Made by a program: the position numbers and the translations under genes
Shown here: piece by piece, positions 9,660-17,461 of the stretch
How the letters are laid out: each line of letters opens with the position of its first letter
How positions within the stretch are numbered: the first letter of the stretch is position 1
Source of the DNA: Ancylomarina sp963977525
GTDB taxonomy: Bacteria; Bacteroidota; Bacteroidia; Bacteroidales; Marinifilaceae
Assembly (NCBI GenBank): GCA_963977525.1
Contig: CAXBPC010000005.1
Coordinates: forward strand, 90,911-154,910
Direction: 5' to 3'
Length of the DNA: 64,000 nucleotides
Notes under the pieces: generated by a model
Databases searched by the model: none
Told to the model about the DNA's origin: nothing
The model's input: only the letters and a program-made list of their open reading frames with translations

Positions 9660-11007
9660 AAGTTTCAGACTAAATTTTATTTTAAGGATTATAGCGCTTT
9701 CTGCGACTATTTTTCTGTTTGCTTTCGTATTGTCAAAGAACAATTACTTTACTACAGCAAGCCTTATTTTTCTCGTCATTATCTATCAGATATACGAGAT
9801 GATTAAGTATGTTGAAAAAACGAATAGGCTACTTAAGAATTTCTTAGAATCGATACGCTATTCTGATTTTACTAGGAATTTTAAGGTTCAAGGTCTTGGA
9901 AGTTCTTTTGATAAGCTACAAGAATCTTTCAATGCAGTTATTTCTGATTTTCAGAAGATAAGGGCAGAGAAGGAAGAGCATTATTTCTATTTGCAAACAG
10001 TAATTCAACATATTGGAATTTCATTAATTGCTTTCCATCGAGATGGTTCTGTTGAGATGATAAATAATGCTTCAAAGAAACTCTTCCAGGTTAGTAGCCT
10101 AACTAAGATTCAAGATTTGGAGAGTTTTAGTCCTGAATTTGTTGAGGCATTGCTGAAACTTCGTCACGGCGAGAATACGCTGATTAAGGTTAATGATAAT
10201 GACGATATTCTTCAGCTGGCAATATATGCGACTGAGTTTAAGATAAATGATAGACAAGTTATCTTGGTTTCGATTAAGAATATTCAGTATGAACTTGAGG
10301 AGCAAGAGATCGAATCTTGGCAAAAATTGATTAGAGTTTTAACTCATGAAATCATGAATTCGATTACTCCAATTTCTTCATTGTCGAACACACTTACAAC
10401 AATTCTCGATGATTTTGGAATGAGTAATGCAAGTAAGTTCGATAAAGATGATCAGGAAACGATTTCCGAAGTTAAAATGGCTTTGTCAACTATTCAAAAG
10501 CGAAGTTCGGGTTTATTGCATTTTGTTGATACCTACCGGAACTTGACAAAGATACCAAATCCTAATTTTAGTATTTTCCCTGTTAAACAGCTTTTCGACA
10601 ACATTTATATGTTGATGAAAGAGGAAATGAATAGCCGAAATATTACATGTGTAATTGACATTGAACCTGAATCTATAGAGCTTTCAGCTGATGAGTTGCT
10701 GATAGAGCAAGTGTTGATTAATTTAATAAAGAATTCAATTCACGCATTAGATCATACTAAGAAACCTGAATTGAAATTACGAGCTTATTTAAATAAACGT
10801 GGCCGTATCTCTATTCAGTTAACCGATAATGGTCAAGGTATTATTAAGGAAGTTTTAGATAAAGTCTTTATACCTTTCTTTACAACTAAACCTAAAGGGT
10901 CTGGAATTGGTTTGGCACTTTCTAAGCAAATTCTACGTTTACATGGTGGAACTATCACGGTTCATTCTGTGCCTGATGAAAAAACGACATTTACTTTAAC
11001 TTTTTAA
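9649..11007 (+). CDS. Membrane sensor histidine kinase (NtrY-like) partner of the response regulator
   Basis: Two adjacent N-terminal membrane helices (about 10-30 and 34-52) leave almost no periplasmic loop. A PAS-like segment covers about 110-215. The dimerisation helix carries the phosphoacceptor in LTHEIMNS (H233). The HATPase domain has an N-box NLIKNSIHAL, a G1 box DNGQGI and a G2 box GSGIGLAL. The start codon lies inside the last codons of the regulator gene (11-bp overlap), so the two are translationally coupled. The lack of an external domain suggests it senses a membrane or cytoplasmic signal, possibly through the ABC permeases; that is inference. Confidence 0.92.
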   Translation: MVYKSFRLNFILRIIALSATIFLFAFVLSKNNYFTTASLIFLVIIYQIYEMIKYVEKTNRLLKNFLESIRYSDFTRNFKVQGLGSSFDKLQESFNAVISDFQKIRAEKEEHYFYLQTVIQHIGISLIAFHRDGSVEMINNASKKLFQVSSLTKIQDLESFSPEFVEALLKLRHGENTLIKVNDNDDILQLAIYATEFKINDRQVILVSIKNIQYELEEQEIESWQKLIRVLTHEIMNSITPISSLSNTLTTILDDFGMSNASKFDKDDQETISEVKMALSTIQKRSSGLLHFVDTYRNLTKIPNPNFSIFPVKQLFDNIYMLMKEEMNSRNITCVIDIEPESIELSADELLIEQVLINLIKNSIHALDHTKKPELKLRAYLNKRGRISIQLTDNGQGIIKEVLDKVFIPFFTTKPKGSGIGLALSKQILRLHGGTITVHSVPDEKTTFTLTF

Positions 11008-11049
11008 GAATGATAAAGTAAATCAAGATAAAAACGATAAAGAGAACAG

Positions 11050-11083
11050 GGGCAAGTGAAGGTAATTTCGCTTGCCCTTTTTT
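11050..11083 (+). terminator. Rho-independent terminator after the two-component operon
   Basis: GGGCAAG (11050-11056) pairs with CTTGCCC (11071-11077), and inner GA/TTC pairs extend the stem. A T-run follows at 11078-11083. It lies 43 bp after the kinase stop. Confidence 0.8.
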
Positions 11084-11199
11084 ATATGTTTCAACTTTTA
11101 TTTATCATTTAAAAAGAATGTTGTACGATTTAATTCTTTGTGTATCAGAATAAAATGAATATATTTATTTAGAGTTAGTATTAATAAATATCAATTGAG

Positions 11200-11559
11200 A
11201 TGGAAAAAAGGAATAAGATTATTTATTGGATAGCTACAGGCTTATTGTCTGCCTTAATGTTGATGTCTGCATCAATGTATGTCTTTAATTACGAAATGGT
11301 CAGTCAAACTTTCGTCAACCTAGGCTTTCCTGTTTATATTATCTACCCACTAGCAGCTGTTAAAGTATTGGGCCTTATTGCTATTCTTTCAAGGAAATCA
11401 GTTTTCTTAAAAGAGTGGGCTTATGCAGGTTTCTTTTTCGATTTTGTACTAGCTCTGTCAGCTCATTGGGTAGTTAATGACGGTGAGTTTGTTCCAGCCT
11501 TTGCTGCAATTGTACTTCTAATTGTTTCATACAAATACGATAAAAAAGTTTTTGTTTAA
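11200..11559 (+). CDS. DoxX-like small membrane protein
   Basis: The protein has 119 residues with four predicted membrane helices (about 8-27, 43-62, 71-90, 95-113). The spacing and composition are those of DoxX/DoxX-like proteins, for example the ALMLMSASMYVF opening and the late AHWVVNDG loop. Family function is loosely tied to redox or quinone-linked membrane processes; no specific reaction can be assigned. It stands alone, with terminators on both sides. Confidence 0.75.
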   Translation: MEKRNKIIYWIATGLLSALMLMSASMYVFNYEMVSQTFVNLGFPVYIIYPLAAVKVLGLIAILSRKSVFLKEWAYAGFFFDFVLALSAHWVVNDGEFVPAFAAIVLLIVSYKYDKKVFV

Positions 11560-11576
11560 ACTCATAATAATAAAGT

Positions 11577-11607
11577 AAGGTTGGCAATTTAGCCAACCTT
11601 TATTTTT
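11577..11607 (+). terminator. Terminator between DoxX-like and TonB-like genes
   Basis: AAGGTTGGC (11577-11585) and GCCAACCTT (11592-11600) form a perfect 9-bp stem with a 6-base loop. TATTTTT follows on the plus strand. Confidence 0.8.
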
Positions 11608-11624
11608 AGGTGCTGATTTTAAAT

Positions 11625-12341
11625 TTATTGAAGAACAAAATTGATAGCTGTGGAGTAAGTAACCTGAACAGGAACACCTCTCTGTTTACCTGGAGAAAAG
11701 TCAGGTAGATTTTTAATGACTCTAATGGCTTCTTTGTCAAGTGAAGGGTCAATTCCTCTTAGAATTTCTATATTTTTCACCTTGCCATTTCGTCCAACAA
11801 CGAACCTAACGAAAACACGGCCCATGATTCCATTTTCCTGAGCTAAAACAGGATATCGAATACTCTTTTGTATGTGTCTATTTAGTTCGATATTACCTTC
11901 TGTCATGTTCTTGCAAATATCAGGCCGAAAGATCGGCATCTCTTCAACTACTACAAAAATTGCTGCTTCGTCAACTTCTTCTGTTTCATAAGTTACTTCT
12001 GTTGGCCTAATCTCAATTTCTGAATCCTGAGTGATTTCATCATCCTCAATTTCTAAATTAGGATCATCTTCAGAATCATTATCTACGATAGTGATTACAT
12101 CTTGTAATCTAATTTTTATTGGAGGTTTTACTTTTGGTCTTTCAGGCTCTTGTCTTGTTATCGGAACAATTTCTTCTAATTCGGTAAGTTCTTGAGGATT
12201 GACGATCTCTACAGTTTCATTAATATGAACTCGCCATTTAAATGCAATTAAAACCAATAGAAGGGCTATGGCTAGTCCAATTTCGAAGAATAGGCTTTTT
12301 TTCTTTTCGAGGTCTGCGCTCTGTCTTTTTTTAGGTAACAT
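11625..12341 (-). CDS. TonB-family energy-transducing protein
   Basis: Layout typical of TonB. A short basic cytoplasmic start is followed by one membrane helix (about 18-37). The periplasmic linker is acidic and proline/glutamate-rich (about 45-140). A TonB C-terminal domain covers about 155-238, recognisable by YPxLAQENGIxGRVFVRF and the PGKxRGxPV turn. Such proteins couple the proton-motive force to outer-membrane receptors. No ExbB/ExbD or receptor gene is nearby, so its partner is unknown. It is the only gene between its terminator and the FtsB-like gene. Confidence 0.88.
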   Translation of the reverse strand: MLPKKRQSADLEKKKSLFFEIGLAIALLLVLIAFKWRVHINETVEIVNPQELTELEEIVPITRQEPERPKVKPPIKIRLQDVITIVDNDSEDDPNLEIEDDEITQDSEIEIRPTEVTYETEEVDEAAIFVVVEEMPIFRPDICKNMTEGNIELNRHIQKSIRYPVLAQENGIMGRVFVRFVVGRNGKVKNIEILRGIDPSLDKEAIRVIKNLPDFSPGKQRGVPVQVTYSTAINFVLQ

Positions 12342-12498
12342 GGCTAGGATTTTTTAAGTTTTGAGTATAATCTCAAATAAATCGCAATTCAGAGGTTAAG
12401 GTAAGGTCAGTTTATAAAGAACGTTTTTATTATTATACGATACGTTAATTTTTTAGTTGCGTATGCGTGTGTGTATTTGGTTTGATACTGTAAAGTAC

Positions 12499-12532
12499 AA
12501 AAAAAAGAGGAATAGTAGAAATTATTCCTCTT
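12499..12532 (-). terminator. Terminator overlapping the 3' end of the FtsB/DivIC-like gene
   Basis: AAGAGGAATA (12505-12514) and TATTCCTCTT (12523-12532) pair perfectly over 10 bp. On the minus strand a run of eight T follows. The stem includes the last sense codons and the stop codon (12522-12524). Confidence 0.8.
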
Positions 12533-12830
12533 CAATTATTATGAAAATATCTTCGTTTTTCTTTTTCATCAAATACTGTTCTCGAGCAAATTTCTCCAAA
12601 TTTTCACGATTGGTTTTTAGCTCATGTATCTTTTCTTTATCCTTTTTAATCTTTGTCAGGTAGTATTTTTTTTCTTTACTAAGAGCTTCAATGTTACTCT
12701 TATATTCTTTGCGTTCCCAAATAGAGTGCTGATCGAAAAATAACAACCAAAAAAAGAATATCAGTAACGTAATCACAAACTTATTGCTGATAAGCTTAAT
12801 TAGGAATGATTTGATTTTCGATTTATCCAT
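12522..12830 (-). CDS. FtsB/DivIC-type septum formation initiator
   Basis: A 102-residue bitopic protein with a basic N-terminus and one membrane helix (about 17-33, rich in F, L and I). A coiled coil then extends over about 42-80. This is the standard plan of FtsB/DivIC, which links FtsL and FtsQ at the division site. The REQYLMKK segment near the end resembles the conserved (A)RExxxMxKxxE region of the family. It is probably monocistronic, since its own terminator overlaps the stop. Confidence 0.85.
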   Translation of the reverse strand: MDKSKIKSFLIKLISNKFVITLLIFFFWLLFFDQHSIWERKEYKSNIEALSKEKKYYLTKIKKDKEKIHELKTNRENLEKFAREQYLMKKKNEDIFIIIEEE

Positions 12831-12940
12831 TTTTGAAATTTACTTTTGGTTCTTTGGGCTAAAATTAGCGAAAATATCTTTTTGTTATGATATTGATTTT
12901 CATTTTTGTCACACAAAGTGATGAGTTTAAGTTTTGTGAC

Positions 12941-12975
12941 AAAAAAGGACGTTGATAATTATTATCAACGTCCTT
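12941..12975 (-). terminator. Terminator of the E1 gene
   Basis: AAGGACGTTGATAA and TTATCAACGTCCTT form a nearly perfect palindrome (12945-12975) with only a few loop bases. On the minus strand TTTTTT follows, 24 bp after the E1 stop. Confidence 0.82.
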
Positions 12976-12998
12976 GTAATATTTAGCTATTCTAAAGC

Positions 12999-15434
12999 TT
13001 AGATCTTATAGATAGGAGAATGTTTTTCTGGGTTACTCTCTCTCATTATGTCATAGATAATTTCAAATACATCCTCTGCATTAGGATTCGAGAAATAATC
13101 ACCATCAGTGCCATATGCAGGGCGGTGGTCTTTAGCCGTTATTGTTATAGGCTCAGCATCTAAATGGAAATATGCTTTCTGTTCTTCTAGAACTTTTTGC
13201 ATCATAAATGCTGTTGCTCCTCCAGGTACATCTTCATCGAAGAAAACGATTCGATTAGTCTTTTTCACCGATTCAACAATCATGTGATTAACATCGAAAG
13301 GAAGAAGGGTTTGTACATCGATAAGTTCAACTGAAATATCAAACTCCTTAAGCTGCTTAACCGCATCTTCAGCAATTTTTATACAAGAGCCATAGGTAAC
13401 TAAAGTTAAATCAGTTCCTTCTTCTAGAACTTCTGGAATACCAAGAGGTGTTTTAAACTCTGCAAGGTTGTCTGGCATCATTTCTTTAAGCCTGTAACCA
13501 TTTAGAGGTTCAATTACCAAAGCAGGCTCATCGGCTTCCATAAGTGTATTATATAGGCCTGCAGCTTTAGTCATGTTACGAGGAACACAAACATGAATGC
13601 CTCGAATAGAATTAATCACCATACTTAGAGGAGAGCCTGAATGCCAAATACCTTCAAGACGGTGTCCTCGAGTACGGATAATGACTGGAGCTTTTTGTCC
13701 TCCTTTAGTTCTGTATTGTAGAGTTGCTAAATCATCACTCATTGTTTGTAGAGCATACAACAAATAGTCAAAATACTGAATCTCTGCAATTGGTCTCAGT
13801 CCTCGCATAGCTAATCCAATTCCCTGTCCAAGAATTGTAGCTTCGCGAATACCTGTGTCAGAGACTCTTAATTCGCCATATTTTTCTTGCATGCCTTCTA
13901 AACTCTGATTCACACCACCAATAAAGCCAGTGTCTTCACCAAAAGTTAATAATAGAGGGTATTTGCTAAATAGCTGATCAAAATTATCACGAAGAATTTC
14001 TCTACCATTCACAATTTTTGATGTGTCAGAATATATCGGTTTAACCGCCGGTATTTTTGAGATCTGCTTATCTGTTTCACTGTATAAATGTGAACTGTAG
14101 CGCTTATGGTTTTCTTCAATAGTATCTTTTAACCACTGCTGTAGTTGAGATTTTAGTGGTTTAAAAGTAGCACATGAACTACAGATATGGCGTAATATTT
14201 TTTTAGCCGAGCTAACGTTATCTTTTCTTATAGGATGAATGACCTTTTTTAGGTCATTTACAATAGAATCAATACGTTCTGTTTTTTTACAATTACAAGC
14301 TGAAGCTTTTACAAGCTCAACCAATTCATCACGCTCTTTCTTTATCGGTGTGATAAAAGTTTTCCAAGCTTGCTTTTTAGCTTCTTTTACGATATTAATA
14401 CATTCTTCTTCTATAGAAATTAATTGCTCTTTAGTGCCAAGTTCCATATCGAGTATCCACTCACGCATCTTTTTGATAGGATCATATTCTAGTTCCCATT
14501 TAAGACGTTCTTCAGTTTTGTAACGCTCGTGCGACCCAGAAGTTGAGTGACCCTGTGGTTGAGTCATCTCCACAACATGAAATAATGTTGGGATATGATT
14601 TTCACGACATTTTGGTACACCTTCGGCATACATTTTACAAAGCTCTGGATAGTCCCAACCTTTAGCCTTATAGATATGGTAGCCATCACCATTTTCATCA
14701 ATTTCAAATCCTTTAAGAACTTCAGAGATATTTGATTTGGTCGTTTGGTATTTGTTAGGAACTGATATTCCCCAACCATCATCCCATACACTCATTGCCA
14801 TAGGAACCTTTAAAACACCAGCGGCATTTATTGTTTCCCAAAAATGACCTTCAGATGTACTTGAGTCACCAATGGTTCCAAAAGCAACTTCGTTTCCTTT
14901 ATCAGAGAATTCTGAAAAACCATGTAATTCCTTATTCTGTCTAAATATTTTAGAAGCGTAAGCTAAACCTAAAAGGCGTGGCATTTGTCCAGCAGTAGGA
15001 GAAATGTCTGGAGATGAATTTTTCTGCTCTGTCAAATTTTTCCAAGTCCCATCAGCGTTCAAACTTCTTGAAGCATAATGATTATTCATTAAACGCCCAC
15101 CATTACCAGGGTTCTTATCTAATTGAGTTTCACCATAAAGTTGCGCAAAAAATTCTTCAGGAGTTAACATACCAGCCGCAAGCATAAATGTCTGGTCACG
15201 ATAGTAACCTGATCGCCAATCACCATTTTTAAAATTCTTAGCCATGGCTATTTGAGCTAGCTCTTTACCATCTCCAAAAATTCCAAATTTAGCTTTACCT
15301 GTTAGGACTTCCTTTCGGCCTAAAAGACTTAGTTGACGACTTATATTTGCAATTCGGTAATCTTCTAGGACTTCGTTTTTGAAATCTTCGAATGAAATTT
15401 CCTTTTTAGTATTTTCCTTATATATTTCTGACAT
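12999..15434 (-). CDS. Fused alpha/beta E1 of a 2-oxoacid dehydrogenase (branched-chain type)
   Basis: Thiamine-diphosphate enzyme that decarboxylates a 2-oxoacid and passes the acyl group to an E2 lipoyl domain. The alpha part (about residues 25-360) shows the TPP motif GDSSTSEGHFWETIN ending in DDGWGIS, and the loop HSTSGSHERY. The beta part (about 465-800) has LTFGEDTGFIGG, a Pyr-domain AEIQYFDYLLYA segment and a transketolase C-terminal domain. The frame opens upstream at 15569, but the first 45 residues look non-coding; the ATG at 15434 (MSEIYKEN) is chosen. A linker between the halves (about 375-450) carries CNC and CSSC. A single-chain E1 of this kind is common in Bacteroidota, usually annotated as 2-oxoisovalerate dehydrogenase. 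No E2 or E3 gene is adjacent. Confidence 0.87.
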   Translation of the reverse strand: MSEIYKENTKKEISFEDFKNEVLEDYRIANISRQLSLLGRKEVLTGKAKFGIFGDGKELAQIAMAKNFKNGDWRSGYYRDQTFMLAAGMLTPEEFFAQLYGETQLDKNPGNGGRLMNNHYASRSLNADGTWKNLTEQKNSSPDISPTAGQMPRLLGLAYASKIFRQNKELHGFSEFSDKGNEVAFGTIGDSSTSEGHFWETINAAGVLKVPMAMSVWDDGWGISVPNKYQTTKSNISEVLKGFEIDENGDGYHIYKAKGWDYPELCKMYAEGVPKCRENHIPTLFHVVEMTQPQGHSTSGSHERYKTEERLKWELEYDPIKKMREWILDMELGTKEQLISIEEECINIVKEAKKQAWKTFITPIKKERDELVELVKASACNCKKTERIDSIVNDLKKVIHPIRKDNVSSAKKILRHICSSCATFKPLKSQLQQWLKDTIEENHKRYSSHLYSETDKQISKIPAVKPIYSDTSKIVNGREILRDNFDQLFSKYPLLLTFGEDTGFIGGVNQSLEGMQEKYGELRVSDTGIREATILGQGIGLAMRGLRPIAEIQYFDYLLYALQTMSDDLATLQYRTKGGQKAPVIIRTRGHRLEGIWHSGSPLSMVINSIRGIHVCVPRNMTKAAGLYNTLMEADEPALVIEPLNGYRLKEMMPDNLAEFKTPLGIPEVLEEGTDLTLVTYGSCIKIAEDAVKQLKEFDISVELIDVQTLLPFDVNHMIVESVKKTNRIVFFDEDVPGGATAFMMQKVLEEQKAYFHLDAEPITITAKDHRPAYGTDGDYFSNPNAEDVFEIIYDIMRESNPEKHSPIYKI

Positions 15435-15582
15435 ACTCACGGTTAAAAATAAATAATAGTGGCATAAACTGTAAATGTTTACATTCTCATGTATCATTTT
15501 GTTAGGCCAATCAAATTTAGTGAGATTTATTCTAAATAAGAAGTCTTTGTTTGAATATTTAAGACTCATTTGTCTTAAATGA

Positions 15583-15613
15583 TTTGAAATGTCTTTTGTA
15601 AATGGTACTTTTG
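15583..15613 (+). promoter_or_regulatory. Bacteroidota-type promoter for the small membrane protein gene
   Basis: TTTG at 15583-15586, 19 bp, then TACTTTTG at 15606-15613, a full match to the -33/-7 consensus TTTG-N19-TAnnTTTG. The inferred start site lies a few bases on, about 18 bp before the ATG at 15638. Confidence 0.7.
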
Positions 15614-15637
15614 CCGTAAATATAAATATCTAGATTC

Positions 15638-15883
15638 ATGATTATAAAGCTCATTTTAGTAAGCGTTGTTCTTCTAGGGATAGGATTTATTGGTTTTGCA
15701 ATTACGATTCTTATCAAGAAAAACGGGCAATTCCCAGAAACTCATATTGGGAAAACAGAATTTCTGAAGAAGGAGGGAATTAGCTGTGCAACATCGCAAG
15801 ATAAGATTGAACAAGCTAAAGCCTTTAAGAAAGGACAGTATAAAAAGGATACAATTTTAGAAAAACAGCTTAGTAAATTATAG
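15638..15883 (+). CDS. Small single-pass membrane protein with one cysteine (81 aa)
   Basis: The protein has one hydrophobic helix (about 3-26), then a basic segment and a short soluble tail with the single cysteine in GISCATSQDK (C50). A PETHIGKTEFLKKEGIS stretch precedes it. A well-matched promoter drives the gene and a terminator follows, so it is a real transcript unit. It faces apbE and the nqr operon across the 42-bp repeat array. NqrM, the known small maturation factor of NQR, is also a short single-pass protein but carries a cluster of cysteines, so this is not a clear NqrM. Function is unknown. Confidence 0.72.
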   Translation: MIIKLILVSVVLLGIGFIGFAITILIKKNGQFPETHIGKTEFLKKEGISCATSQDKIEQAKAFKKGQYKKDTILEKQLSKL

Positions 15884-15946
15884 CTCATTAAAGACCTAAG
15901 TTGTTTTATTTTATGACAATTAAATTTGTCGGTTAACAACATATAA

Positions 15947-15985
15947 AAACACCCTTTCAACAAAGTTGAGAGGGTGTTTCTATTT
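15947..15985 (+). terminator. Terminator after the small membrane protein gene
   Basis: AAACACCCTTTCAAC (15947-15961) pairs with GTTGAGAGGGTGTTT (15965-15979) with one G-T wobble and a 3-base loop. T-rich sequence follows on the plus strand. An A-run on the left would let it act weakly from the other side too. Confidence 0.8.
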
Positions 15986-16060
15986 CTTGGTAAGTAGTTT
16001 TATCGAAACTTAAAATTAGATGGGGCAACTTGCAGAGGTATCTTTTTTTTGTGAAAACAT

Positions 16061-16312
16061 CTTATGTAAGCTTACAAGGCATACTTTATAAAATGAAAAT
16101 GATTCATGTTACATTACAAAGCACATTTTTAAATGGTAGAACATGCTTTGTAAGCTAGAATGGCATCCTTTCAAAAATAGAAATAGCGTGTGTAAGCTTA
16201 CATAGTATACTTTCCAAAATAAAAATAGGCTTTGTAAGATTGCAAACTATGTTTTACAATGTGTTAATGCGCTTTGTAAGCTTACACAGTATACTTTACG
16301 GAAAAAAAATCT
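16061..16312. repeat. Six-unit tandem repeat, exact 42-bp period
   Basis: Six 42-bp units align without gaps, beginning at 16061, 16103, 16145, 16187, 16229 and 16271. Units 1, 4 and 6 contain the perfect palindrome TGTAAGCTTACA (16065, 16191, 16275: spacings 126 = 3x42 and 84 = 2x42). Unit 2 has TGTTACATTACA at the same phase, and units 3 and 5 keep TTTGTAAG. The second half of each unit is GTATACTTT-like, then A-rich. No frame reads through it. It lies between two converging gene ends, the small membrane protein gene and apbE. Confidence 0.85.
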
Positions 16313-16343
16313 GCCAAACAGAGAAGGATGTATAGCTTTTGAC

Positions 16344-17348
16344 TTATTTTAGAATCATGGCTTTAATCTTATTGCTTGAGTAGGTTTTATAATTGCCATC
16401 TATATCGGTATATATGAAGTAAGCATCAAGATTTGGATCGTTTTCAACGATTGCTCTACTCTTTTCAAATCCCATTACCATAAATGCAGTTGCATAAGCA
16501 TCGGCAGTCATGCAATCTGGAGCAATAACAGAGGCAGACAGGAGGCTGTGTTGCACCGGATAACCCAATTTTGGATCAATCGTATGAGCGTACTTCTTAC
16601 CATCTTTAATATAAAACTGACGGTAATTACCTGAGGTAGCCATTGCGCCATCCTTCAAATTTAGAATATCCTGAATTTCTCTGTTTTTTACTTCAGGGTC
16701 ATCAATAGGTTGATCAATACCAACTCGCCAAGAGCGCTTCTTATTACTTACGCCTTTAACTCTTATCTCACCACCAATTTCAACCATATAGTTCAGAATA
16801 CCTTTGCTTTCAAGAAACTCTGCGATAACATCAACGCCATAACCTTTTGCAATAGCACTTGGGTCAAACATGATTCTTGAATCTTCTTTCACAACTTTGT
16901 GATTAAGTAATTTCACTTTCTGATACCCTACAATTTTGAGAAGACTATCCACAGGAATATTTTCTGGTTCTAATTTGTTTTTAAAACCAAATCCCCAAGC
17001 ATTTGCTAACGGGGCAATGGTCATATCGAAAGCACCATTTGTGATTTCTGATATTTCTATACTTCTCTTGAAAACTGTCTCGAAATAATGATCGAGTGCA
17101 ACAGTTGAGTCGTTGTTATTTACCCGTGATATGATAGATTCGGGCTTGTATGTTGAAAGAGAATGATCAAATTCATTCATTTTGACTTTAACCTCTTCAT
17201 GTAAATCTTCACCATTAGGGTTGTCGTAGATGATATGATAGATGGTTCCCCATATGTATCCCTCGTTAAACTGATATTCCGTTTGAGAAGGTTGACAAGC
17301 AACTAAAAATAGAGAGGCTAGTAGAAGTAGTTGAATTTTTTTAATCAT
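16344..17348 (-). CDS. apbE: FAD:protein FMN transferase ApbE (lipoprotein)
   Basis: Attaches FMN from FAD to threonine residues of NqrB and NqrC (and similar proteins) outside the inner membrane. The N-terminus is a lipoprotein signal ending in LVAC (C18). ApbE features follow in order: YHIIYD near 40, STYKPESxISRxN near 75-90, an ANAWGFGFK segment, AKGYGVD near 165, GGEIRVKG near 195, and the C-terminal HTIDPKLGYPV and DCMTADAYATAFMVMG motifs that bind Mg2+ and FAD. Length is 334 residues, usual for the family. It follows nqrF on the same strand, but a strong terminator (17421-17451) separates them, so it probably has its own promoter or depends on read-through. Confidence 0.95.
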   Translation of the reverse strand: MIKKIQLLLLASLFLVACQPSQTEYQFNEGYIWGTIYHIIYDNPNGEDLHEEVKVKMNEFDHSLSTYKPESIISRVNNNDSTVALDHYFETVFKRSIEISEITNGAFDMTIAPLANAWGFGFKNKLEPENIPVDSLLKIVGYQKVKLLNHKVVKEDSRIMFDPSAIAKGYGVDVIAEFLESKGILNYMVEIGGEIRVKGVSNKKRSWRVGIDQPIDDPEVKNREIQDILNLKDGAMATSGNYRQFYIKDGKKYAHTIDPKLGYPVQHSLLSASVIAPDCMTADAYATAFMVMGFEKSRAIVENDPNLDAYFIYTDIDGNYKTYSSNKIKAMILK

Positions 17349-17420
17349 GACAATTGAAGCTCAAATAATATTTGAATTATAATAGAATGTAAAGTTAAAA
17401 AATATTGCTCACCACAAGGC

Positions 17421-17451
17421 ATAAAAAAAGCCTCGGGAAATCCGAGGCTTT
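17421..17451 (-). terminator. Terminator of the nqr operon
   Basis: AAAGCCTCGG (17427-17436) and CCGAGGCTTT (17442-17451) pair perfectly around GAAAT. On the minus strand CTTTTTTTAT follows. It sits about 11 bp after the nqrF stop. Confidence 0.88.
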
Positions 17452-17461
17452 AAAATATTTA

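Noticed and set aside
10912..10929. TTGGCACTTTCTAAGCAA, a good sigma-54 promoter match on the plus strand
   Set aside because: It lies inside the conserved G2 box coding region of the histidine kinase, and a terminator at 11050 separates it from the next gene, so it is most likely a chance match.
12457..12663. 68-residue plus-strand frame across the FtsB-like gene end
   Set aside because: It is a shadow of the minus-strand FtsB-like gene and its terminator, and has no recognisable features.
15435..15569. N-terminal extension of the E1 gene (45 residues)
   Set aside because: It is hydrophobic and unlike E1 N-termini, and it overlaps the upstream promoter area; the ATG at 15434 fits better.
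16061..16312. CRISPR array
   Set aside because: The whole 42-bp unit is repeated and degenerate, there are no unique spacers between constant repeats, and no cas genes are in the window.
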